Assembly: GCA_018402665.1 (NCBI GenBank)
Contig: JAGYIN010000001.1
Location: forward strand, 310,001-374,000
DNA: 64,000 nt
Source: Schleiferiaceae bacterium
GTDB lineage: Bacteria > Bacteroidota > Bacteroidia > Flavobacteriales > Schleiferiaceae
Direction of reading: 5' to 3'
Below the pieces are notes generated by a model. The model was not told where the DNA came from, made no database searches, and saw nothing but the letters and a program-made list of their open reading frames with translations. The stretch's first letter is position 1; every line of letters begins with the position of its first letter. This document shows, in pieces, positions 41,055 through 49,390 of the stretch. The position numbers and the translations under genes were made by a program.

Positions 41055-43190
41055 ATGGCAAAAGAGCAAATACAGTGGGCATTATCAGGAATGACTTGTG
41101 CAGGCTGTGCGCACAGTGCGCATAGCATTGCCGCAGGCACGCCCGGTATGGAAAACGTGCAGGTTCGCTACGCCAGCGGCAGCTTTAAAGCAACTATAGA
41201 TACAGAAGTTTTAGACGTTCCTGCACTCCAAAAAAGTTTAGCTGCAGCAGGGTACGAACTTACGACCAGCTACATCAGTCCACGAACGCGGATAAAGCAT
41301 CAAAAAGAAGCGGTAGACCGCAAACGCAATGAACTGATTGCTGCTTCAGCCCTTGCCGTTCCCTTATTCATTGTGGGCATGATGCACATGCATGCGAGTT
41401 GGAGCATTGTACTCCAATTTTTACTTGCTACCGCACTCAGCATGTACTTCGGAAGGAACATTCACGCAAAGGCTTTTGCACTCGCTAAAATGGGCAGCAC
41501 GAATATGGATACTTTAGTGAGTTTAGGCTCCTTAGTGGCATACGGATACTCTATAGCGGGATGGGCTATGGGCAGGCACGAACAGGTCTATTTCGAAAGT
41601 GCAGGCTTGATTATTTATTTTATACTCATCGGTAAGCTTTTGGAAGACCGTGGAAAGTTATCGAACAGTAAAGCATTAACTGCGCTCCTCTCGATACAGC
41701 CCAATGAGGCTATTTTGGTGGACGAGGGTTTGCAGCGAACGGTAGGGGTTGAATCGCTGGAATTGGACCAATTGGTCTGGATTCCGCCCGCACAACGCGT
41801 GCCGGTAGACGGAAAAGTCGTCGAAGGCAGGAGCACCATCGATGAAAGCACATTTACCGGGGAACCTATTCCGGTGGAAAAAGGAATTGGATCGAAAGTT
41901 TGGGCAGGTACCATGAACGGCCATGAAGGGTTGCTGGTACGCGTGACTCATACAGGACGAAGCAGTGCTTTGGGCGGCATTATCGATGCTGTTGTGGATG
42001 CACAGGGCACCGCAGCCCCTATTGAAGCATTAACCGATCGCATATCTAAGGTGTTTGTGCCTACCATTTTAGGTTTGAGTTTGCTTACCGGGTTAGTGTG
42101 GTATTTTGGCTTTGATTCGCAGAAGGCAGTGGTCTATGCCGTTGATGTGCTCGTCATCGCATGTCCATGCGCACTGGGATTAGCCACACCACTGGCCGTA
42201 GTAGCGGCAACTGGAATAGGTAGTAAAAATGGATTGTTGATCAAGGACGCTGCCGCCTTGCAATTGGCCGGCGAAGTAAAATTTGCGATTCTCGATAAAA
42301 CCGGGACACTCACCCTAGGAAAACCCGTCGTTACCGGGATTGACTGGAGCGACAAGGAATCGCGTTCCATCGTGGCAGCTTTGAATGAAAAGGGTACGCA
42401 TCCGCTCAATCATGCCTTAGCTACCTACTTTGGAAATGCGGATGGATTACCTAGGGTGACGCGTTTTAAGGCAGTTCCAGGTAAAGGGATTCAAGGAAAG
42501 ATTGATGGACACCAGTACTACATAGGTTCGGGACAATTTTTCACTGAAGTCACAGGGACGCCCCCTCCGATCGCACCCTATACACACACCCTCTGCTTTA
42601 GCGAAAAAGGTCTCATTGCCTTAGTATCCTTTGAAGATACCTTGCATCCTGATGCACCGCTATTAATACGGGAACTGCAGCAACGTGGCATCACCCCCAT
42701 TATCGCATCGGGAGATGTGGAAGAAGCGGTTGCAAAAACGGCCAAAGCTTTAGGTATAGTGAAGTACCACGGCGGATTACAGCCGCACGACAAGGTAGAT
42801 TTGGTAAAGGCGTACCAAGAGCAAGGCCGAACCCTAATGCTTGGCGACGGGATCAATGATAGTATTGCGCTGAATGCCGCCGATGTAGGTGTTTCCCTAG
42901 CCCACGGAACTGCGGTAGCGCAAGAAAGTGCTGCTGTGGTTTTGACGCGAGAAGGATTACCGCAATTGGCACACTATTTCAAACTGAGCACGCTGACCAT
43001 GCAAACCATTCGAGGCAATTTATTGTGGGCTTTCGGCTATAATCTTATCGCCATTCCTATCGCTGCAGGTCTCTTGGCCGCCCCAATCGGATTAGAATTA
43101 ACCCCAATGATGGCGAGTATTGCCATGAGTTTTAGTAGCTTGGGCGTAGTGGTTAACTCACTGCGACTTCATAAAAAACCATTACAATGA
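41055..43190 (+). CDS. copA: Copper-translocating P-type ATPase
   Basis: 711-residue P1B-1 ATPase that exports Cu(I) across the inner membrane. An N-terminal heavy-metal-binding domain has GMTCAGCA (Cys15, Cys18). Eight membrane helices are predicted. Core motifs: DESTFTGEPIPVEKG (actuator domain), IACPCALGLATPLA (transport Cys-Pro-Cys), ILDKTGTLTLGKP (phosphorylated Asp), KGTHPLNHAL (HP motif) and MLGDGINDSIALNAADVGVS. Only one metal domain is present. It overlaps the next small metal-binding gene by 4 bases (ATGA), so transporter and partner are coupled. No copper-responsive regulator is adjacent. Confidence 0.94.
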   Translation: MAKEQIQWALSGMTCAGCAHSAHSIAAGTPGMENVQVRYASGSFKATIDTEVLDVPALQKSLAAAGYELTTSYISPRTRIKHQKEAVDRKRNELIAASALAVPLFIVGMMHMHASWSIVLQFLLATALSMYFGRNIHAKAFALAKMGSTNMDTLVSLGSLVAYGYSIAGWAMGRHEQVYFESAGLIIYFILIGKLLEDRGKLSNSKALTALLSIQPNEAILVDEGLQRTVGVESLELDQLVWIPPAQRVPVDGKVVEGRSTIDESTFTGEPIPVEKGIGSKVWAGTMNGHEGLLVRVTHTGRSSALGGIIDAVVDAQGTAAPIEALTDRISKVFVPTILGLSLLTGLVWYFGFDSQKAVVYAVDVLVIACPCALGLATPLAVVAATGIGSKNGLLIKDAAALQLAGEVKFAILDKTGTLTLGKPVVTGIDWSDKESRSIVAALNEKGTHPLNHALATYFGNADGLPRVTRFKAVPGKGIQGKIDGHQYYIGSGQFFTEVTGTPPPIAPYTHTLCFSEKGLIALVSFEDTLHPDAPLLIRELQQRGITPIIASGDVEEAVAKTAKALGIVKYHGGLQPHDKVDLVKAYQEQGRTLMLGDGINDSIALNAADVGVSLAHGTAVAQESAAVVLTREGLPQLAHYFKLSTLTMQTIRGNLLWAFGYNLIAIPIAAGLLAAPIGLELTPMMASIAMSFSSLGVVVNSLRLHKKPLQ

Positions 43191-43378
43191 CCCTAGATTC
43201 AAAAATCAATTGTGGCGGATGTATCGCCAAAGTACAATCGGACCTTAATGCTTTACTCGGCGAAGGAAACTGGAGTGTAGATACTGCGCTTCCAAATAAA
43301 CCATTGACATTTTCTGATGATGTAGATGTTGATGATGTCCTCGACGTCTTAGAAGCACACAATATGATCGCCGAATAA
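43187..43378 (+). CDS. Small heavy-metal-associated domain protein
   Basis: 63 residues forming one ferredoxin-like HMA domain. The metal motif is NCGGCIAKV (Cys9, Cys12), close to the GMTCAGC of the neighbouring ATPase. A Cu(I) chaperone handing copper to CopA is the likely role, by analogy with CopZ. The usual Met and Thr before the first Cys are replaced by Ile and Asn. The C-terminal half is unusually acidic (SDDVDVDDVLDVLE). It overlaps copA by 4 bases and the glycosyltransferase by 1 base (TAATG). Confidence 0.82.
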   Translation: MTLDSKINCGGCIAKVQSDLNALLGEGNWSVDTALPNKPLTFSDDVDVDDVLDVLEAHNMIAE

Positions 43379-44427
43379 TGCATGTAGTGCTTCTGGCACG
43401 AAAAACCCTGTATACACAGCCCGGAGGCGATACAGTGCAAGTGGAGGAAACGGCTTCTGCATTGCGCCGCTGTGGGCACGAAGCGACCATCATTACCGCA
43501 GGGCAATCCCTGCCCCTTTCAGCCACTGTACTTCACGGGTTCAACCTTGGGAGACCGGCGGACCTATTGCCTTATTTTAAATCGTTCAAAGGCAAGAAGA
43601 TTCTCAGCAGTATTTATGTCGATTACAGTCTTGCAGACCAGCAGCGTTTCCCACGGTTATATTCACTGTTGGGCAAGCACGGTTTAGAATATGCAAAAAC
43701 CCTTGGGCGTGCACTCAACGGCAGTGACCGATTCCCAGGCGTATGGTTTCTGGCACACGGCCAAAAATCCTGCGTGCGTGGACTCCTAAGATTAACGGAC
43801 CTGTTAATCACCTCCTCCAAAAGTGAGGCGCAACGCATTGAAAGTGACTTTGGGCCCCTGCATTGTGCAGTTAAGACGGTACCGCTTGGTATTGGCGCAT
43901 CGTTTCTATCGCCCTTTGAGCAGCGCCAAAAACGTGAAGGTTTATTGCTTTTAGGCAGGCTTGAATGGCTGAAAAATCAAAAAACCATAATCAATTGGGC
44001 TACTGAAAATAATTGGCCGCTTACTGTTGTGGGCGATGCCAATGCGAATCAGAAAACCTATTACCATGAGTGCCTTGACCAAGCCGGGTCGAACGTATCA
44101 TTCCTGCCCTTTACCGCTGGCGACGAACTTAAACGTTTGCTTCGCTCGCACCGCGTACTTATCATACCCTCGCATTTCGAATCCTTTTCACTGGTGGGCT
44201 GGGAAGCCGTTTCACAGGGAATGCACGTACTGTACAATGACGTTGCAGACATGAATGAAACACTCGCTCCTGTTGGCACGCCCATTCATATGGCAGATAA
44301 AAAGGCAGCTGTGTCTGTAATTACCGCAGCACTCAACGGAAACCCCGCGCAAAAAAAATCCCACGATCTGCTCTCGAGCAGATCGTGGGACGCTATAATT
44401 CTTGAGTTGCTTGACGCGTACGTGTAG
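43378..44427 (+). CDS. Glycosyltransferase, family 4-like
   Basis: 349-residue GT-B fold enzyme. The N-terminus MHVVLLARKTLYTQPGGDTV followed by VEETASALRRCGHEATII is typical of GT4 enzymes. The C-terminal donor domain shows LLLLGRLEWLKNQKTIINWA, VVGDANANQK and the RVLIIPSHFESFSLVGWEAV motif with the conserved Glu. Acceptor and sugar are unknown; envelope polysaccharide or lipid glycosylation is plausible. It starts in a TAATG overlap with the metal-binding gene, an odd operon partner for copper export. Its 3' end contains the terminator of the convergent lipoprotein gene, encoding residues near HDLLSSRSWD. Confidence 0.9.
   Translation: MHVVLLARKTLYTQPGGDTVQVEETASALRRCGHEATIITAGQSLPLSATVLHGFNLGRPADLLPYFKSFKGKKILSSIYVDYSLADQQRFPRLYSLLGKHGLEYAKTLGRALNGSDRFPGVWFLAHGQKSCVRGLLRLTDLLITSSKSEAQRIESDFGPLHCAVKTVPLGIGASFLSPFEQRQKREGLLLLGRLEWLKNQKTIINWATENNWPLTVVGDANANQKTYYHECLDQAGSNVSFLPFTAGDELKRLLRSHRVLIIPSHFESFSLVGWEAVSQGMHVLYNDVADMNETLAPVGTPIHMADKKAAVSVITAALNGNPAQKKSHDLLSSRSWDAIILELLDAYV
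44351..44390 (-). terminator. Rho-independent terminator lying inside the glycosyltransferase gene
   Basis: TCCCACGATCTGCT and its exact complement AGCAGATCGTGGGA form a 14-bp stem with a CTCG loop. On the minus strand the stem is followed by eight T; on the plus strand no T run follows. It therefore terminates the LPP20-like lipoprotein gene, which ends at 44428, yet it lies within the last 26 codons of the convergent glycosyltransferase. Confidence 0.88.
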
Positions 44428-44982
44428 TTACCTACCTGCGCGTTCCATCTCTTTTTCGTAGGTCTCTTTGAACTTTTCATAGTTGTAATCAACCATGATC
44501 TTATCGTTTTTCGAAAGTGCCTTGTAATAGTCCTTCACGATTTTCTCTCCGTCCAATTCTATCGCAATGTAGTATTTGAACTTGTCGCTAGACTGCACTT
44601 GAGTCACACGATCACAAACTACCACAGCACCACTGATGCGTTCATTGATTACCGTGCGTGAATTTTCTTCAAAACGCTCCAATACCTCTTCAACGTTATT
44701 GACTTCCATGCTCTTCACATAGTTGTCTGCGACTACTTTCATGGTACTGTTTACCATTCCAGCGAGCTCAGTACGCGCATTACTCAGCGCTTTTTTCTTA
44801 GCAACATTCATATCGGCACTTTCACCGAAACTGTAGACGCGGAACGTCTTGTTATCACTTTTAAACTCTGAACATGGCAAAACTTGTTCTATTTCACCCT
44901 TTGGCACTTTTGTTTTAGAACCACAGCTAGCTAATAATAGTCCTGCGCTGGCCACAGCCACTAAAAGGATTCTCGCTTTCAT
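44428..44982 (-). CDS. LPP20-like lipoprotein
   Basis: 184-residue lipoprotein. Signal peptide with lipobox LLASC, the lipidated Cys at residue 20. The body resembles the LPP20 fold: RVYSFGESADMNVAKKKALS, then NARTELAGMVNSTMKVVADN, and a C-terminal helical, highly charged stretch (YEKFKETYEKEMERAGR). Members are envelope lipoproteins of unclear function. It abuts the convergent glycosyltransferase with no intervening base, and its terminator lies inside that gene. Sorting to the inner or outer membrane cannot be told from the sequence. Confidence 0.85.
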   Translation of the reverse strand: MKARILLVAVASAGLLLASCGSKTKVPKGEIEQVLPCSEFKSDNKTFRVYSFGESADMNVAKKKALSNARTELAGMVNSTMKVVADNYVKSMEVNNVEEVLERFEENSRTVINERISGAVVVCDRVTQVQSSDKFKYYIAIELDGEKIVKDYYKALSKNDKIMVDYNYEKFKETYEKEMERAGR

Positions 44983-45081
44983 AATACACGGTTTTACTGT
45001 TTGTTAATTTAGGTAGGTTAAGGTACGGAGTCCTTGAAAGATTTTATCCAAAAGGCGTGCCAAAATCTACCACTTCCCTTT

Positions 45082-45464
45082 TTAGACCCATTTCTCTCGC
45101 TCCGCTTCAAAGAATTCCAACGCCCGTTCTACGACTTCATCTTGCGCAAGAAGCGCGTTGAGCACTTCGGGCACCGCAACACCGAGAGGATCTGGGTCTT
45201 CAAAAATTTCAAAAGCAACCTTTTCGCCGGTGAGTATACCTAAATCGGACATGTTTTTTTACTGATCATCATGCAACGCATGCCCGGGATATGGGAGTTT
45301 AGTCCGCATTGAATGTGCCCTTCCCCGTTAATTTTTAACACAATTCGGGTACGGTGCTTTTGAGGAAAATCCGCAATAATCCTCGTCGAAATACTCGACA
45401 CGTTGTGCGGCATGTTAGGGAACATGGGTTCTATAAAGGCTGAGCCGGTATAGAGTAATTTCAT
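45082..45464 (-). pseudogene. DUF1905/YdeI-like protein split by a frameshift at a seven-A run
   Basis: Two overlapping frames together make one protein. The first (45240-45464, 74 codons) starts MKLLYTGSAFIEP and reads RIVLKINGEGHIQCGLNSH and MMISKK, then ends after TCPI. The second (45082-45252, 56 codons) reads MSDLGILTGEKVAFEIFEDP, LGVAVPEVLNALLAQDEVVE, ERALEFFEAERE. Shifting -1 at the A run (45254-45260) joins them as MMISKKN-MSDLGILTGEKV, 127 residues. From memory this follows the DUF1905 family (ING, SKK..LGI..G..V, PE.L..LL.QD). Past the stop, the same frame continues to 45004 with two stops in a stretch resembling the family C-terminus, so the end may be decayed too. It follows the peroxidase gene by 1 base. 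A sequencing error or programmed slippage is possible. Confidence 0.6.
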
Positions 45465-45465
45465 T

Positions 45466-46530
45466 TTACCAGGGATCTGTAAATGACGTATCCGTTAAAA
45501 ATACGGGGTCTGAAAACGTCTTTAAGAAATCTAATAATCCTTGTTTTTGTGCAACAGACCAGTTCCGTCCAACGCCCACCGCTTTCATGTTTGGATCAAG
45601 CGTCGGTGATGGATGGCCGCCCATTTCATAAAAATCTAGCACCTCGGCAAGCGTCTGAAAACGACCGTCGTGCATGTAGGGGTAACTGTATTCAACATTG
45701 CGCAATGACGGGACCTTAAATTTACCACGGTCGGAAGGGTCCCCCGTAACCGCCTCACGTCCTGCGCCTACAGCATAAATGCTATCTAATCCATTGTTAG
45801 TGAATTGCAGCAGTCCGTGTGCACCCAATTGGTATCCTGTGGTCGCTAAACCGTGACAATGGAAACAATCGCCTTGTTCGTTGTTGAAAATATCAAAACC
45901 CAATTGTTCTGAAGGCGTAAACGTATAGGTACCCTGTACATACTGATCGAGCTTGCTACCCCCACTTACGATAGTACGAACGAACTGAGCCAAAGCTTTC
46001 GCGGTATGTTGTCTAGTGATAGGGTCATCCGTACCAAAAGCGTCTGCAAACAGCTCAACATAGGTGGGATCCTGGGCCAATTTCGCGATGACATCCGGCC
46101 ATTGCGCATGCATTTCAATAGGATTCACCACCGGATCCTGCACTTGATCTTCTAGACTATTTTCGCGTCCGTCCCAAAAAAAGAACTCTTGCCAAGCCAT
46201 ATTCGTTAATACCATGGCATTCACTGTACCTGTGATACCGTCAATTCCCGTAGAGTATTGAAAGGGCTCCGCAAATCCATGCTCTTGACTGTGGCACGAT
46301 CCACAACTTTGGGTATTGTCGCCAGAAAGTCTTGGATCAAAAAACAGATGACGACCCAGCTTTACACCTTCTTCAGTAAGTGGATTATCTGCAGGGACAT
46401 CGGGAGTAGGGAAATGGGATGGGTATGCTAAAGACAGTGGCGTAGGATTGTGCAATGGTTCATCGGGTCCACAGCTCGCAGCTATGAACAAAAAGACCAA
46501 TGGCACTAAAATTAACCTACTCTTCTTCAT
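45466..46530 (-). CDS. Di-haem cytochrome c peroxidase / MauG family lipoprotein
   Basis: 354-residue periplasmic protein. The signal peptide ends in a lipobox (FIAASC, Cys20), so it is membrane-anchored. Two haem c sites: CGSCHSQ after the conserved LGRHLFFDPRLSGDNTQS, and CFHCHGL in the second half. Other family features are FFWDGRENSLEDQVQDPVVN, PIEMH and VPSLRNVEYSYPYMHDGRFQ, with an axial Met candidate in that last stretch. The Met at 46530 gives the signal peptide; longer in-frame sequence upstream lies within the RluD-like gene. The start overlaps that gene by 14 bases. It likely reduces hydrogen peroxide using periplasmic electrons. Confidence 0.93.
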   Translation of the reverse strand: MKKSRLILVPLVFLFIAASCGPDEPLHNPTPLSLAYPSHFPTPDVPADNPLTEEGVKLGRHLFFDPRLSGDNTQSCGSCHSQEHGFAEPFQYSTGIDGITGTVNAMVLTNMAWQEFFFWDGRENSLEDQVQDPVVNPIEMHAQWPDVIAKLAQDPTYVELFADAFGTDDPITRQHTAKALAQFVRTIVSGGSKLDQYVQGTYTFTPSEQLGFDIFNNEQGDCFHCHGLATTGYQLGAHGLLQFTNNGLDSIYAVGAGREAVTGDPSDRGKFKVPSLRNVEYSYPYMHDGRFQTLAEVLDFYEMGGHPSPTLDPNMKAVGVGRNWSVAQKQGLLDFLKTFSDPVFLTDTSFTDPW

Positions 46531-47581
46531 CTTTATGCGGTTCAACAGCGCTCGTATAGTTTTCAAATTTACGAATGACTTCCTGCATATCCTCTGGTAA
46601 AACACTTTCATAGCGGTGTTGTTCGCCTGTTTTTGGATGCGTAAAGCCTAAACTCTTTGCGTGCAGGGCATGACGGGGACAAGCTTTGAAGCAATTCATG
46701 ATGAACTGCTTGTATTTTGTAAACGTTGTTCCTTTCAAAATTTTATCCCCACCGTAGCGCTCATCATTGAACAAAGGGTGGCCTAAATACTTCATATGAA
46801 CACGAATCTGGTGCGTTCGACCCGTTTCTAGTTTACAACTGACAACCGTTACATAACCAAAGCGCTGGAGCACCTTGTAATGCGTTACTGCATGTTTTCC
46901 TTCGCTTCCGTCTTCGAAAACTGCCATTTGTAATCGGTCGGATAGACTTCTACCGATGTGGCCTGTGATGGTTCCTTCGTTTTCCTTCACATTGCCCCAG
47001 ACAATCGCGATGTATTCACGTTGTGTGGTGCGGTCATAAAATTGCTTCGCAAGATGGCTCATGGCCAATTCTGAAGCGGCCACCACCATAACACCTGTGG
47101 TATTCTTATCTAATCTGTGAACCAAGCCAGGGCGTTCTTCGCCGCTAGATCCTATGGGTAGGTTTTCAGCCAAATACGCTAAAGCATGGACCAAAGTTCC
47201 GGTGTAATTTCCATGACCAGGGTGACAGACCAAGCCTGCTTCTTTATTCACGACAATAACGTGCTCATCACGGTACAACAAATCCAACGGAATGTTTTCT
47301 GGAATAATCTCTGTATCGCGCGGCGGATCTGCCAGCACCAATTCTACCGTATCGCCTGCCTTTACTTTATAATTGCTCTTCACAGGCAGACCATTCACGT
47401 GAATGGACGCTGCATCGGCAGCCTTTTGAATTCGACTGCGCGAAGTGTCCTCTAAAAAATTGAAAAGGAATTTATCTACGCGCAGGGGATTCTGACCTTT
47501 ATCTGCAGTAAAGCTGTGGTGGACGTACAATTCGTCATTAGAAGTACTGTCGTGCTGCTCGTCCATTAAATTTTCATCCAT
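46517..47581 (-). CDS. RluD-like 23S rRNA pseudouridine synthase
   Basis: 354 residues of the RluA/RluD family, which convert uridines of 23S rRNA to pseudouridine. The N-terminal S4 domain (about 35-95) shows LRVDKFLFNFLEDTSRSRIQ and SNYKVKAGDTVEL. The catalytic domain has LLYRDEHVIVVNKEAGLVCH, the motif HRLDKNTTGVMVVA with the catalytic Asp, LETGRTHQIRVHMKYLGHPL and HAKSLGFTHPKTGE. Two starts are possible: the ATG at 47581, or the one at 47566 that overlaps the stop of the upstream T9SS gene (TAATG). Length fits RluD better than RluA or RluC, but the target site is not certain. Confidence 0.93.
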   Translation of the reverse strand: MDENLMDEQHDSTSNDELYVHHSFTADKGQNPLRVDKFLFNFLEDTSRSRIQKAADAASIHVNGLPVKSNYKVKAGDTVELVLADPPRDTEIIPENIPLDLLYRDEHVIVVNKEAGLVCHPGHGNYTGTLVHALAYLAENLPIGSSGEERPGLVHRLDKNTTGVMVVAASELAMSHLAKQFYDRTTQREYIAIVWGNVKENEGTITGHIGRSLSDRLQMAVFEDGSEGKHAVTHYKVLQRFGYVTVVSCKLETGRTHQIRVHMKYLGHPLFNDERYGGDKILKGTTFTKYKQFIMNCFKACPRHALHAKSLGFTHPKTGEQHRYESVLPEDMQEVIRKFENYTSAVEPHKDEEE

Positions 47582-49383
47582 TTAGTATAAGTTAACGCGC
47601 CATTTTGAAGGGTGCGTATGAGGTACAGTCCTCTAGGTACTGCGGAGATGTCCAATTCTATTTCGCCTTCGCCACTCGCCTGCAAGAGTACTTGTCCATT
47701 CAAATTCAAAAATGCAACGTCGAAGGAATCCATTTTTTTTGAAGCAACGCTCACCATGTGGGTTGAGGGGTTAGGATACACTTGGAATGCTGCTGCTGAA
47801 GTAACTTCTACGGCCATATCTGCGGGAGTGTACCGGAAAAAAGGTCGAAGCAATAACGCACCCGGTTCTAAAGACGGGTACCAATTAAAGCCGTCGCCAT
47901 AATAACGCTGCATAGCATTGGGCAATGTACGTTCCTGATCGAGCCCTACATACAGGGTAGTGGCCGCAGAAACATCGACATAACCGATCCATACAGACGA
48001 ATAAGCACTAATGTCCACGGCAGAGTCCAATGCAAAATGGAAGAAATCATTGCGATTCCAATGGTCGGAATGCTGGTACACAGAATCTGTCAAATAGATT
48101 AGTGCACCGGGCGCTGAACCTGAATCCGCAGGCGCCCAAACCGCCAATCTAAAGGAATATACTGAATCCCTAAACCAGGCGAAGTTCATGGAAACACCTT
48201 TCAAAGAATCGTTTGACCCTAAACCACCGGTATTGAATTTTTGCGCCACACGCGAGCCAGTAACATTATCAATGCCGTATGCGCGCTCTGCCGAGCCATC
48301 GTCAAGGGCAAGGTAATTGTCTAACTCAAGCGTGCCGTGTACGGTATCATTTTGTCGCGTCCCTGCCGCCGAACCGTCAAACCAAACTTTAGTCGTGACG
48401 TTTGTAGGACCACTCAACGTACCTAGCGCCCCGGATGGCACAGCGACATCAAAGGTTAAATCCTGATCGTGCTGCGTCGTCGTGATTACTGGAACCGCCG
48501 TTTGTTGTTGTATGAGCACTCCGTTTTCCTCCCAACGGAATTGGCCCAAGTTTAAACTCCAACCTCCAGAAGGTACTGTCCCTAGTCTGCGGTAGGTAAA
48601 GGTGAGGGTATTGGGGCGGTTCGCTATCGCATTACTCATGCTGAGCCACCACGGCCAAGAGGTATAGGGTCCATTGCCTAAAAGGAGTGGGTGGGGTCGA
48701 GCAAAAGCAGGCTCAGTCACAACGGAATCCCCTGGATTTCTATCTTTATCGAGCTGCACGTAATCTACATTCCAAACATCGTATGCACCACCGCGTGCGC
48801 CGTAGGTGGCCAATCGGAATCGGAAACCCTTCTTTAAATATTGATTGCCCAGAACCGGTATCATGGCCGTTTTAAAAGCATCTGCATTTCCCGTTCCTTT
48901 CTCGCCCCAAACCTGAGTCCAAGTCGAATCTTCGGGCGAATAAAAAGAGACGACTAAACTGTCTGCAGATGAAGGTGCCTCGCCTCTACCGGCGCGTTGG
49001 TATTGAAATGAAAGCCAAACATCCGCCGCCCCCTGGAGATTGATGTAGTTCGAGGTTAGTCGGTCTGAAATACCATTAGTGGTTATGTTGCCAGGTTGAT
49101 AGGGCTTTCCATAGGCATTACATCCATCGAACGTAGCGACGCCAATAGAGTTTTGGAACAGGGGCATGGCATCATTGATCCACACATCCTGATCACTCCA
49201 CAATTCCGTCGAAGGTCGATCAGAGCGGTAGCTAAAATCATCAACAAAAGGAGGATTCAATGTATCCGTCGTTTCTATACTAAAGGGCGCTGTCGTTGCG
49301 CCGCTCAACGGAAGTGTTTGTTCGAACACTTGCGCTTGCGCAATACTACATGCACCAAAAAAAACGAGGAGATAAAGTCGCAT
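47566..49383 (-). CDS. Large secreted protein with type IX secretion sorting domain
   Basis: 605 residues. A signal peptide (about 1-17, ending IAQAQ) sends it to the periplasm. The C-terminal 75 residues form a type A sorting domain: FQVYPNPSTHMVSVASK, FLNLNGQVLLQASGEGEIEL, VPRGLYLIRTLQNGALTYTK and the terminal WMKI. It should thus cross the outer membrane by the T9SS. The middle has no domain I recognise; it has many Trp, Tyr and Asp and a beta-rich look, with ADVWLSFQYQRAGRGEAP that resembles MAM-like or jelly-roll adhesins. It lies between the PASTA gene (7 bases) and the RluD-like gene (overlap). Confidence 0.88.
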   Translation of the reverse strand: MRLYLLVFFGACSIAQAQVFEQTLPLSGATTAPFSIETTDTLNPPFVDDFSYRSDRPSTELWSDQDVWINDAMPLFQNSIGVATFDGCNAYGKPYQPGNITTNGISDRLTSNYINLQGAADVWLSFQYQRAGRGEAPSSADSLVVSFYSPEDSTWTQVWGEKGTGNADAFKTAMIPVLGNQYLKKGFRFRLATYGARGGAYDVWNVDYVQLDKDRNPGDSVVTEPAFARPHPLLLGNGPYTSWPWWLSMSNAIANRPNTLTFTYRRLGTVPSGGWSLNLGQFRWEENGVLIQQQTAVPVITTTQHDQDLTFDVAVPSGALGTLSGPTNVTTKVWFDGSAAGTRQNDTVHGTLELDNYLALDDGSAERAYGIDNVTGSRVAQKFNTGGLGSNDSLKGVSMNFAWFRDSVYSFRLAVWAPADSGSAPGALIYLTDSVYQHSDHWNRNDFFHFALDSAVDISAYSSVWIGYVDVSAATTLYVGLDQERTLPNAMQRYYGDGFNWYPSLEPGALLLRPFFRYTPADMAVEVTSAAAFQVYPNPSTHMVSVASKKMDSFDVAFLNLNGQVLLQASGEGEIELDISAVPRGLYLIRTLQNGALTYTKWMKI

Positions 49384-49390
49384 AACTAAC

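Noticed and set aside
45034-45243. Plus-strand 69-codon open frame
   Set aside because: It is antisense to the second half of the DUF1905-like gene, whose minus-strand reading has clear family pattern; the plus reading has none.
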